A program made the translations under genes and the position numbers. The notes under the pieces were generated by a model. It was not told where the DNA came from and searched no databases. It was given only the letters and a program-made list of their open reading frames with translations. Positions 27,212-35,188 of a stretch of 64,000 bases of DNA are shown piece after piece (position 1 is the stretch's first letter; each line of letters opens with the position of its first letter). This DNA comes from Erwinia sp. 198 (lineage in GTDB: Bacteria; Pseudomonadota; Gammaproteobacteria; Enterobacterales; Enterobacteriaceae): assembly GCF_003937915.1 (NCBI RefSeq), contig NZ_RHUM01000014.1, positions 42,835 through 106,834 of the forward strand, given 5' to 3'.

Positions 27212-28489
27212 TTAAGCCAGCGCCCGCAGCGCGTTAACGCTGCGCTCACGCACAAAGATACCCAGCAGCGCCATCCCGGTCAGCGCCAGTACGCTGGCCA
27301 GTAAAAAGGCCGACGAGTAGCCGCCGCCATACTGGATCAGAAAGCCGGTGATGCCCGGCGACAGGATGCCCGCCAGGTTCGCCAGCAGATGCACAAAGCC
27401 GCCCGCAGTGCCGATGCGCTCGGCGGGCACGATATCCTGCAGCAGCGACCAGCACGCCTGCGGCGTCATATAGGCGAACACGCTGGCCAGCGTAATCAGC
27501 GAAACCGCCAGCGTGACGCTGCTGGCCCAGGCCGTCAGCATGACGCACACGGCGGCCACTGCCAGCCCAAAAAAGATCACCAGCTTGCGCGACAGCAAAA
27601 AATTGCCGGTACGGCGGAACAGTGCATCGGAAATCATGCCGCCGCCGATAAAGCCGATGGTCGCGCCCAGCCACGGCAGAATACCGATCAGGCTCATGCT
27701 TTTAATATCCAGATGCTGAAAGTCGGTCAGGTAGCTGGGCAGCCATGACAGAAAGAAAAACTGGATGTAGTTAAAGCAAAAGAAGGCCGCCGCGACGCCC
27801 AGTACCGGCAGCGACAGCACGTAGTGCCAGAGCGGCGTCCTGGTCTGGCCCGTCGGGGTGACGCGAGTGGCGGGGCGCTGAGCGGCGATGGCCTGTCTTT
27901 CCGGCTCGCTGACGCGCGGGTGGTGTTCCGGCGTGTCGCGAAACAGCCACAGCCAGAAAGCCAGCCAGACAAAGCCCAGCGCGGCAATCACGATAAAAGA
28001 AACGCGCCAGCCGAAGTGCAGCCCGACCAATCCTACCACGGGCGCGGCGATAGCGGCGCCCAGCGGCTGACCGGCATTGGTGAAGCCGACGGCGCGGCCG
28101 ACTTCCTTGCGTGGGAACCAGTTGGAGATCGATTTATTGGTGGTGGTACCCATCGGCCCCTCGCCGATGCCAAACAGCACGCGGACAATCAGCAGATGCG
28201 TGAAGCTGCCCGCCAGCGCCGTCGCGCCGCAGAACAGCGACCAGACGGCCGCCGCCCAGCCAAACACTTTGCGCGGGCCGTAGCGATCGGCGCCCCAGCC
28301 GCCCAAAAAGCAGAACAGGCAGTAGCCGATAAAAAAGCAGCTGAACAGGATACCCATCTGCGCGTCGTCGATGTGCAAATCCTTTTTCACCAGCGGCGCC
28401 ATCACCGACAGCGCGGCGCGATCCAGATAGTTCAGCACGCCAGCGAAAAACAGCAGCAGGGCTACAACGCTGCGATAGTTTTTAAACAT
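27212..28489 (-). CDS. MFS transporter, anion:cation symporter type
   Basis: 425 residues, about 12 hydrophobic helices. N-terminal motif LNYLDRAALSVMAPLVKKDL and GGWGADRYGPRKVF (MFS motif A), and RVLFGIGEGPMGTTTNKSIS, are typical of the ACS family that includes hexuronate, galactonate and glucarate permeases. The start overlaps the preceding enolase-superfamily gene by 8 bp, so they form an operon; the likely cargo is the sugar acid that this enzyme dehydrates. The exact substrate cannot be read from sequence. Confidence 0.88.
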   Translation of the reverse strand: MFKNYRSVVALLLFFAGVLNYLDRAALSVMAPLVKKDLHIDDAQMGILFSCFFIGYCLFCFLGGWGADRYGPRKVFGWAAAVWSLFCGATALAGSFTHLLIVRVLFGIGEGPMGTTTNKSISNWFPRKEVGRAVGFTNAGQPLGAAIAAPVVGLVGLHFGWRVSFIVIAALGFVWLAFWLWLFRDTPEHHPRVSEPERQAIAAQRPATRVTPTGQTRTPLWHYVLSLPVLGVAAAFFCFNYIQFFFLSWLPSYLTDFQHLDIKSMSLIGILPWLGATIGFIGGGMISDALFRRTGNFLLSRKLVIFFGLAVAAVCVMLTAWASSVTLAVSLITLASVFAYMTPQACWSLLQDIVPAERIGTAGGFVHLLANLAGILSPGITGFLIQYGGGYSSAFLLASVLALTGMALLGIFVRERSVNALRALA

Positions 28490-29633
28490 GACAGGCCTCC
28501 GCGCTTAAGGTGATATGGCTGACGGTATAATCTTTCACTACCGCCAGATCGGGCGCGAAACCCAGGCCTGGCGTGGTGGGAAGGGTCAGCGTCGGAGAAA
28601 AATCGAGCTGCGGCCAGAGAAGCGGCGTAAAGCGGATCCAGGGCACTTCCAGCAGGATATCCTGCGGCAAAGCGGCCACCAGGTGCGCCGTCGCCAGCAA
28701 ACCTGCGCCGTAGTAGAAACAGTGCGGCACCACCTTCATGCCGTGCCGGGCCGCCTGGGCCATCACGCGCAGCATGGCCGTGATACCGCCCACTTTGGCC
28801 ACGCTGGGCTGCAGCACGTCCACTGCCGCCGCAGAGTAAAACGGCTCGAACCCCCAGTCGCCGCAAACATTTTCCCCTGCGGCTATCGGCGTGCCCGCTC
28901 GGCGTACCGCCGCCAGGCCTGCAATATCGTCCGGCGGCCAGATCGGCTCTTCCAGCCAGCCCAGGTTTAATTCCGCCAGCTGGCGCGCGCGCGCGGTGGC
29001 TTCCGCTACCGTCCACGGGCAGTTTACGTCCACCATCAGGGTCGCTTCCTGCGGGAGCGCGGCTCTGGCGGCGGCAATGGCGGCGTAATCGGTTTCATGC
29101 AGCTTCATGGTGCGAAAGCCCGCCTGCCAGGCGCGCCGTACCTGACGAGCGACCTCTTCCGGCTGGTTGTTGTAGCTGACCAGGCTGGCGTAGAGGCCAA
29201 TCTCGCTGCGTGTTGCGCCCAGCAGCTGCCATAAAGGCTGACCAAGATGCTGACCCAGCAGATCCCATAGCGCGATATCGATAGCCGACAGCGCGTAGCG
29301 TACCGGCCCGCTGCGGCCAAAAGCGTGCAGCGCCTGCTCCGCCTCGCTGACCAGTGCCGTCAGCGCCTCGCGGCTTGCGGGCACCGTTTTTCCCAGAAAA
29401 AGCGGGATCACCAGCGATTCCAGCGCCTGAAGCGTCACCGGATTGCACAAGTGGCCGAAGCCTTCGCCCCAGCCCTGGCGGCCATCGTCCGTGGTAATGC
29501 GCACCAGCAGCGTTTCCATTTTCTTTAACGCAGGCGAAGCGGCGTTCCAGGCCGGTGTCTGCTCCTCTGGCGTACTGCGGTCGCTTTCAAAAGGAATAGC
29601 GAGGCGGATCGCCTCAACGTGACTGATTTTCAT
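28482..29633 (-). CDS. Mandelate racemase/muconate lactonizing (enolase superfamily) enzyme
   Basis: 383 residues from ATG 29633 (MKISHVEAIRLAIPFESDRS; GAGG eight bases before). An N-terminal capping domain to ~125 is followed by a barrel with TMKLHETD on strand 2, metal ligands in LMVDVNCPW (Asp), WLEEPIWPP (Glu) and IAAGENVCG (Glu), and VVPHCFYYGAG with a His near the end of the barrel. This is the MR/MLE plan, probably an acid-sugar dehydratase or related racemase. Strand-2 reads KLH rather than KxK. Paired with the overlapping MFS gene. Substrate unknown. Confidence 0.85.
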   Translation of the reverse strand: MKISHVEAIRLAIPFESDRSTPEEQTPAWNAASPALKKMETLLVRITTDDGRQGWGEGFGHLCNPVTLQALESLVIPLFLGKTVPASREALTALVSEAEQALHAFGRSGPVRYALSAIDIALWDLLGQHLGQPLWQLLGATRSEIGLYASLVSYNNQPEEVARQVRRAWQAGFRTMKLHETDYAAIAAARAALPQEATLMVDVNCPWTVAEATARARQLAELNLGWLEEPIWPPDDIAGLAAVRRAGTPIAAGENVCGDWGFEPFYSAAAVDVLQPSVAKVGGITAMLRVMAQAARHGMKVVPHCFYYGAGLLATAHLVAALPQDILLEVPWIRFTPLLWPQLDFSPTLTLPTTPGLGFAPDLAVVKDYTVSHITLSAEACHV

Positions 29634-29943
29634 GCCATAAACCTCATCGGGTAGGGAGGGAGGCAGCGGCTTGTAATCAGATTTATGGGCGCCGGTTGCC
29701 TGTTGCCGTTTCAGTATAAAAAAGCGTCCAGACGGCGGCATCGTACAGCCGCACAAGGATGGCGGGGCGAGGCGAGGGAAATTTTGGCATCTGGCTAAGC
29801 GGCTGCGGGACAGCTCACAGAAGCGGCGGATAAAAAGATCGGAAAGGGCCGTCAGCGTTACCTGACAGCCCTGTAAAAGGCGCCTGCGGCATGCCAGCTT
29901 TCATCATTCCCAAAAAGGCAGGGTTTTCCCCGCCTTCGGGTAA
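29634..29943. other. Spacer upstream of the enolase-superfamily gene
   Basis: No gene. An imperfect hairpin near 29910-29933 (AAGGC-GGG / CCC-GCCTT) lies at the end of the hok remnant and may belong to its RNA. Confidence 0.35.
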
Positions 29944-30155
29944 CTACTTGCCGGATTCGTAAGCCATGACGCCACCTCCCTGTTTCCGTCCCAGTAGCGG
30001 ATTTCGCAGAGCGGCTACCTTACCAGGGCGGTGAGTAGTAACAGCGTGAGACACACTATTAATATGCACAGGATAAGCTTGCTATGCGGTATTCTCATGG
30101 CTGCCTTCGCCTTGCCTTGCGGCGGGCAGGAGGCTACTCTGATGCTGTTGGTCAT
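29944..30155 (-). pseudogene. Hok/Gef-type toxin gene remnant, with mok-like overlap
   Basis: On the minus strand ATG 30098 starts MRIPHSKLILCILIVCLTLL followed by LLTALVR, the Hok membrane segment. TAG then interrupts at 30015-30017; the same frame continues PLCEIRYWDGNREVAS, the conserved Hok periplasmic part with its Cys. A frame change near 29971 leads to MAYESGK and TAG at 29944-29946, the Hok C-terminus. So a premature stop and one frameshift have inactivated it. The in-frame extension from ATG 30155 (MTNSIRVASCPPQGKAKAA) resembles the overlapping mok leader of hok/sok systems. A Sok-like antisense RNA would be expected but I cannot confirm one. Confidence 0.8.
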
Positions 30156-30322
30156 GCAGAACGCCTCGTGGGTTAATTGAAAAATGACCTTCGGGGCTTT
30201 CTTCTTTCTGCCACAGCCTCCATCCGCATCGCTACCAACGGCATAAGGCAAAAAGCCTCAAGCACCGACGCAATCATACCGTTTCTCTCCCTGGCAGATT
30301 GCGAGCCGTCCCGGTAGTTCGC

Positions 30323-31324
30323 TCAGTAAACCATCACCACTTTACCGCGCATATGGCCTTCCAGTACCAGGCGGTGCGCTTCCGTCAGCGTTTCCACGCT
30401 CAGCCCCTGCAGCGTTTTGCTCAGCGACGTGGTGACTTTCCCGTCGTCCAGCAGTTTCGCCGTGGCGTCCAGAATTTCACCCTGGCGAGCGATATCCGGC
30501 GTGTTATACATGCTGCGGGTATACATAAACTCCCAGTGCAGCGCGGCGCTCTTCAGCTTCAGCTGATCCATATTGAGCGGCTTTTCGTTTTCCACGATGG
30601 TGCAGATCTGCCCCTGCGGCGCGATCAGCTGCGCCAGCGTCTCCCAGTGGCCGTCGGTATCGTTCAGGCAGAAAATATAGTCGACCTGCTTCAGGCCATG
30701 TTTTTCCAGTTCCGCAGGCATATCTTTATAGTCGATAACCAGATCCGCGCCGCGATCTTTACACCACTGCGCCGAGTCAGGACGGGAAGCGGTGGCGATG
30801 ATAGTGACCCTGCTGTGCAGCTTAGCGAAAGGAATAGCCAGCGAGCCTACGCCGCCTGCGCCGCCAACAATCAGCAGCGTTTTGCCTTCTTCAGCCTTAT
30901 CGATCAGCAGGCGGTCAAAAAGTCCTTCCCAGGCGGTCAGGGCGGTCAGCGGGATCGCGGCGGCTTCGGCCCAGTTCAGCGAGGTGGGCTTGTGGCCGAC
31001 GATGCGGGAATCAACCAGCTGCTGCGTGGCGTTGCTGCCCGGACGGGTGAGATCGCCCGCATAGTAGACTTCGTCGCCGACTTTAAAATTGCTGACCTTG
31101 CTGCCGACTTCCAGCACCACGCCGCTGGCGTCCCAGCCGAGAATACGCGGCTCCTTAAGGCCGTTTTTCTGCGCGCCCTTATGGACTTTGGTATCCACCG
31201 GATTCACCGAGGCGGCTTTCACTTCGACCAGCAGATCGTAACCCTCAGGGCCAGACTTATCTGTTTGTATTTCAATAAATTGATCCGGTTTTTCTGGATT
31301 AACGGCAATAGCGTTGATTGTCAT
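30323..31324 (-). CDS. Zinc-less medium-chain alcohol dehydrogenase / quinone oxidoreductase family
   Basis: 333 residues from ATG 31324 (MTINAIAVNPEKPDQF; GGAG upstream). GroES-like N-terminal domain with ASVNPVDTKVHKG and GWDASGVV, then a Rossmann fold with GGAGGVGSLAIPFAK for NADPH. The Cys/His zinc ligands of classical alcohol dehydrogenases are absent. Such proteins reduce quinones or alpha,beta-unsaturated carbonyls. A LysR gene starts divergently 100 bp away and is its likely regulator. Confidence 0.9.
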   Translation of the reverse strand: MTINAIAVNPEKPDQFIEIQTDKSGPEGYDLLVEVKAASVNPVDTKVHKGAQKNGLKEPRILGWDASGVVLEVGSKVSNFKVGDEVYYAGDLTRPGSNATQQLVDSRIVGHKPTSLNWAEAAAIPLTALTAWEGLFDRLLIDKAEEGKTLLIVGGAGGVGSLAIPFAKLHSRVTIIATASRPDSAQWCKDRGADLVIDYKDMPAELEKHGLKQVDYIFCLNDTDGHWETLAQLIAPQGQICTIVENEKPLNMDQLKLKSAALHWEFMYTRSMYNTPDIARQGEILDATAKLLDDGKVTTSLSKTLQGLSVETLTEAHRLVLEGHMRGKVVMVY

Positions 31325-31424
31325 AACACCTCTCCTTTGATTTATGCTATTGAGTGTAGAAGCTAAGCAGACTAATGATAAGTCGTACAATTACTAACTC
31401 AGCGTTCGTTTCAGGTGAACAATA

Positions 31425-32318
31425 ATGTTTAAACAGCTGCAGGATATGGCTCTCTTTGCAATGGTAGCCGAGTGCGGCAGTTTTACCGGGGCAGCAAAGC
31501 GCGCAGGGTTGCCGAAATCCAGCGTCAGCCAGCGTATCAGTCAACTTGAACAGGCGCTGGGATTGCGCCTGATTAACCGCACCACCCGTCAGCTTAATCT
31601 GACTTTTGCCGGCGAGCGTTATCTGGTGCACTGCCGTGAGATGCTACAGGCCAGCGAAAGGGCCAGCATGACCATCGATCGCCTGCGGGATAATCCCAGC
31701 GGCCGGTTACGTATTACGTCGCCGGCCGGTATCGGGGCCACGCTGCTGGCGCGGTTTAACGCCGCTTTTCAGCAGGCCTGGCCGGATGTGATGCTGGAGG
31801 TGTCGGTATCGGATCGGATGCACGATATCGTGCAGGAAGGCTATGACATTGCGCTACGTACTGGCCAGCCGCAGGATTCTTCGCTTATCGGCAGGCGGGT
31901 TGGCTACACCAGGCGCTTACTGGTCGCTTCACCTGCCTATCTGGCGCGCTATGAGGCGCTTACCCATCCTCAGCAGCTGGCGGATCATCGCTGTATTGCC
32001 CATCAGGTATGGAACGAGTGGCCGTTAAGAAAAGAGGATGAGTATTATCGCTGGCAGCTGCCGCCGGTACATACCGCCAATAATCTGCTGTACGCGCGAG
32101 AATGCGCCCTGGCCGACGCGGGTATTACGCTGCTGCCGGAAATGTTGGCTAAGGACATGCTGGCTGAAGGAAAGCTGGTAGAGGTGCTACAGGACTGGAA
32201 AGCGTTGGGTAGCGAGCTGTGGCTGGTTTATCCCAGCCGTAAGCTGAACTCGCCCGCGCTGGTGCGCTTTGTCGATTTCGCGCTGGAGTCGGATATTTTC
32301 CGGGAGTTTTATCGTTAG
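31425..32318 (+). CDS. LysR family transcriptional regulator
   Basis: 297 residues. N-terminal winged helix-turn-helix with SFTGAAKRAGLPKSSVSQRI and LINRTTRQLNLTFAGERYL, then a periplasmic-binding-protein-like effector domain (SDRMHDIVQEGYDIALRTG). Divergent from the oxidoreductase gene with 100 bp between the starts, the usual LysR autoregulatory layout. It probably controls that gene in response to an electrophile or quinone; inference only. Its 3' end seeds the 42-bp repeats downstream. Confidence 0.92.
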   Translation: MFKQLQDMALFAMVAECGSFTGAAKRAGLPKSSVSQRISQLEQALGLRLINRTTRQLNLTFAGERYLVHCREMLQASERASMTIDRLRDNPSGRLRITSPAGIGATLLARFNAAFQQAWPDVMLEVSVSDRMHDIVQEGYDIALRTGQPQDSSLIGRRVGYTRRLLVASPAYLARYEALTHPQQLADHRCIAHQVWNEWPLRKEDEYYRWQLPPVHTANNLLYARECALADAGITLLPEMLAKDMLAEGKLVEVLQDWKALGSELWLVYPSRKLNSPALVRFVDFALESDIFREFYR

Positions 32319-32440
32319 GGCTCGGTGTGCTCAGGCGAACTGCGGGGATTTTATCGTCAGGACCTGGCGCGCTCAGGCGAACTACGGGAATTTTATCGTC
32401 AGAGCGTGGTGCGTTCAGGCGAACTACGGGGATTTCAACG
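32303..32440 (+). repeat. 42-bp tandem repeat overlapping the 3' end of lysR
   Basis: TTTTATCGT-type markers occur at 32307, 32349 and 32391, and a diverged one at 32433, each exactly 42 bp apart. Each unit contains TCAGGCGAACT and ends with GGGGATTTTATCGTCAG-like sequence. The first partial unit is the coding end of the LysR gene (REFYR stop), so the array arose by duplication of that end. Because 42 is 14 codons, another plus frame repeats a 14-residue peptide (GDFIVRTWRAQANY) three times, but there is no sign it is a gene. Confidence 0.85.
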
Positions 32441-32445
32441 GCAGA

Positions 32446-32487
32446 AAAAGGTGACACGCCGTGCCGGCAAACGGCCGGGCACGGCGT
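32446..32487 (-). terminator. Intrinsic terminator of ettA
   Basis: ACGCCGTGCC (32456-32465) / GGCACGGCGT (32478-32487) with an inner GGC/GCC pairing; on the minus strand followed by CACC and TTTTT. It starts 8 bp after the ettA stop. Confidence 0.8.
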
Positions 32488-32494
32488 AGCGAGA

Positions 32495-34162
32495 TTACTT
32501 CGCCATACGCTTGTACTTGATGCGTTTCGGCTCCAGTGCTTCCGCACCCAGCGTACGCTTCTTGTACTCTTCGTATTCGGTGAAGTTACCCTCAAAGAAC
32601 TCGATCTTGCCTTCATCCTGATAGTCCAGGATATGAGTAGCAATACGGTCCAGGAACCAGCGGTCATGCGAGATAACCATTGCGCAGCCAGGGAACTCCA
32701 GCAGGGCGTTTTCCAGCGCGCGCAGGGTTTCGATATCCAGGTCATTGGTTGGCTCATCGAGCAGCAGCATGTTGCCACCGACCTGCAACAGCTTGGCCAG
32801 ATGCAGACGACCACGCTCGCCGCCGGACAGTTCGCCTACGCGTTTGCCCTGATCGACGCCTTTAAAGTTAAAGCGGCCGACATAGGCGCGGCTTGGCATC
32901 TCGGTATTGCCGATACGCATGATGTCCTGGCCGCCGGACACCTCTTCCCAGACGGTTTTCGAGTTATCCATGCTGTCGCGGAACTGATCGACCGAGGCCA
33001 GCTTGACGGTATCGCCCAGCACGATGCTGCCGGAATCCGGCTGTTCCTGACCGGACATCATGCGGAACAGCGTTGATTTACCCGCGCCGTTCGGGCCGAT
33101 GATGCCGACGATGGCGCCTTTCGGCACGGAGAACGACAGGTCGTCAATCAGCAGGCGGTCGCCATAGGATTTGCGCAGGTTGCTGACTTCCAGCACTTTA
33201 TCGCCCAGGCGTGCGCCAGGCGGAATAAAGAGTTCGTTGGTCTCGTTACGCTTCTGGTAGTCGGTGCTGTTCAGCTCTTCAAAGCGGGCCAGACGCGCTT
33301 TGCCTTTAGACTGACGGCCTTTGGTACCGGCACGCACCCACTCCAGCTCTTTCTCGATCGATTTACGGCGGGCCGCTTCGCTGGAGGCTTCCTGCGCCAG
33401 GCGGGCATCTTTCTGCTCCAGCCAGGAGGAGTAGTTGCCTTCCCACGGAATACCTTCGCCACGGTCCAGCTCCAGGATCCAGCCCGCTACGTTGTCCAGG
33501 AAGTAACGGTCGTGGGTAATCGCCACCACGGTGCCTTCAAAGTCGTGCAGGAAGCGCTCCAGCCAGGCCACGGATTCGGCATCCAGGTGGTTGGTCGGTT
33601 CGTCCAGCAGCAGCATGTCCGGCTTTTCCAGCAGCAGACGGCACAGCGCGACGCGGCGACGCTCACCACCGGAAAGATTAGCGACTTTCGCATCCCAGTC
33701 CGGCAGGCGCAGCGCGTCGGCGGCGCGTTCCAGCTGGGTATTCAGATTGTGGCCGTCGTGCGCCTGGATGATCTCTTCCAGACGACCCTGCTCGGCGGCC
33801 AGCTTGTCGAAGTCCGCGTCTTCTTCCGCGTACAGCGCGTAAACTTCGTCCAGACGCTTCAGCGCGCCCACGACGTCGGCCAGCGCCTCTTCTACCGATT
33901 CACGAACGGTATGCTCCAGGTTGAGCTGCGGCTCCTGCGGCAGATAGCCGATCTTGATGCCGGGCTGCGGGCGAGCTTCCCCTTCGATATCTTTATCAAT
34001 GCCGGCCATAATGCGCAGCAGCGTAGATTTACCCGCGCCGTTTAAGCCCAGAACGCCGATTTTTGCGCCGGGGAAAAAGCTCAGGGAAATATTTTTCAGG
34101 ATATGACGCTTCGGCGGAACCACTTTGCCGACGCGATGCATGCTATAGACGAATTGAGCCAC
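32495..34162 (-). CDS. ettA: Energy-dependent translational throttle protein EttA (ABC-F)
   Basis: 555 residues, E. coli length. Two ABC domains with Walker A GLNGAGKST (~40) and GPNGAGKST (~355), signatures LSGGERRRVALCR and LSGGERGRLHLAK, and two LLLDEPTN Walker B sites. Between them lies the charged inter-domain linker (SIEKELEWVRAGTKGRQSKG). No membrane segments. Binds the ribosomal E site and gates entry into elongation according to ADP/ATP ratio. Confidence 0.98.
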   Translation of the reverse strand: MAQFVYSMHRVGKVVPPKRHILKNISLSFFPGAKIGVLGLNGAGKSTLLRIMAGIDKDIEGEARPQPGIKIGYLPQEPQLNLEHTVRESVEEALADVVGALKRLDEVYALYAEEDADFDKLAAEQGRLEEIIQAHDGHNLNTQLERAADALRLPDWDAKVANLSGGERRRVALCRLLLEKPDMLLLDEPTNHLDAESVAWLERFLHDFEGTVVAITHDRYFLDNVAGWILELDRGEGIPWEGNYSSWLEQKDARLAQEASSEAARRKSIEKELEWVRAGTKGRQSKGKARLARFEELNSTDYQKRNETNELFIPPGARLGDKVLEVSNLRKSYGDRLLIDDLSFSVPKGAIVGIIGPNGAGKSTLFRMMSGQEQPDSGSIVLGDTVKLASVDQFRDSMDNSKTVWEEVSGGQDIMRIGNTEMPSRAYVGRFNFKGVDQGKRVGELSGGERGRLHLAKLLQVGGNMLLLDEPTNDLDIETLRALENALLEFPGCAMVISHDRWFLDRIATHILDYQDEGKIEFFEGNFTEYEEYKKRTLGAEALEPKRIKYKRMAK

Positions 34163-34269
34163 GTAGGATGAGCCTCTTGGTGTCTGTGTAATAATCGGGG
34201 CAGTCGCTGCCCACTCAGATAGCGAAGTTTAGCTGGTTTCACCCGGCAATCACAGACGCAGGCGGCAGA

Positions 34270-35034
34270 TTATCCTGAGTACTGCGTCACGCCCGCCTGT
34301 TCCAGCCGCCGGGCCAGCGCTTCCGGCGCCGCTTTATCGCTGATCAGGGTATCAAACAGCGAGAGCTCGCCGATGCGCGCGGGCAGCACCTTGCCGAATT
34401 TGCTGCTGTCCGCCACCAGGATAGTCTGGCTGGCGCGCTGTAGGGCCTGATGCTTCATCGGCAGTTCGTTGAGGTTGAAGCAGGTTACGCCCTGATGCAC
34501 ATCGATGCCTGCCGCAGAGATAAAGGCTTTGCCGGGACAAAGATTATCGATAACCGATCCCTGGCCCAGCGGCGTAAAAATGGCGTTATCGGCGTGAAAC
34601 TCGCCGCCGTTGAGGATCACCTTACAACGGGGTTTTTCTTTCAGCGCCAGGAAGGTATTCACCGCGCAGCAGATGGCGATAAAATCCAGATCGTTATCAA
34701 TGGCGTCGATAATCCACGGCATGGTGGTACCGCAGTCAAAAAACACCGTTTCGCCGGGTTGGATCAGCGTGGCCGCCAGCTGGCCCAGCCGCCGCTTCTT
34801 TTCCACGTTGTGCGCCTGCTGATCGGAAACGAAGTAGTGGCGCTGGCTGGCTTTGGGATCGCTGACGATATAGCCGCCAAGCAACACCACGGAAGAAGGC
34901 TGCTCGCCAAGATCGCGTCGAATAGTCATTTCGGAAACGCCCAGCAGAAGCGCCGCTTCTTTCAGATGGATCTTGTCGGTACGCTTCAGCGCGTGGGCCA
35001 GTTTTTTTACTCGCTCGCTGCTACGGCTTTCCAT
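34270..35034 (-). CDS. deoR: Deoxyribose operon repressor DeoR
   Basis: 254 residues. N-terminal HTH (IHLKEAALLLGVSEMTIRRD, residues ~22-41), then the sugar-phosphate sensor domain: VVLLGGYIV, TVFFDCGTTMPWIIDAIDND, NTFLALKEKP, GGEFHADNAIF, AAGIDVHQG, KFGKV. These blocks align one by one with E. coli DeoR (VVLLGGYIV, FFDCGTTTPWIIEAIDNE, NTFLALKEKP, GGEFHASNAIF), so it is assigned as DeoR rather than a general family member. Here it lies about 12 kb from deoCABD, whose promoter has DeoR-type operators; in E. coli it is distant. Confidence 0.88.
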   Translation of the reverse strand: MESRSSERVKKLAHALKRTDKIHLKEAALLLGVSEMTIRRDLGEQPSSVVLLGGYIVSDPKASQRHYFVSDQQAHNVEKKRRLGQLAATLIQPGETVFFDCGTTMPWIIDAIDNDLDFIAICCAVNTFLALKEKPRCKVILNGGEFHADNAIFTPLGQGSVIDNLCPGKAFISAAGIDVHQGVTCFNLNELPMKHQALQRASQTILVADSSKFGKVLPARIGELSLFDTLISDKAAPEALARRLEQAGVTQYSG

Positions 35035-35188
35035 AAACGGTTGTTCCTGTTCGGGGACGGGCGCTGCTTTTCCGTATAAATCACTCTGATTTTAATAAGT
35101 TGCAGGGAAAGATGCAGGCAGAGAGATTATCTTACCCGCATCGGTAAAGCGCCGCAAACGCCAGTGTTTACGGCCCTGAAGACAGCAG

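Noticed and set aside
32269..32454. Frame encoding three copies of a 14-residue peptide in the 42-bp repeat
   Set aside because: Open only because the repeat length is a multiple of three; starts inside lysR and lacks a binding site.
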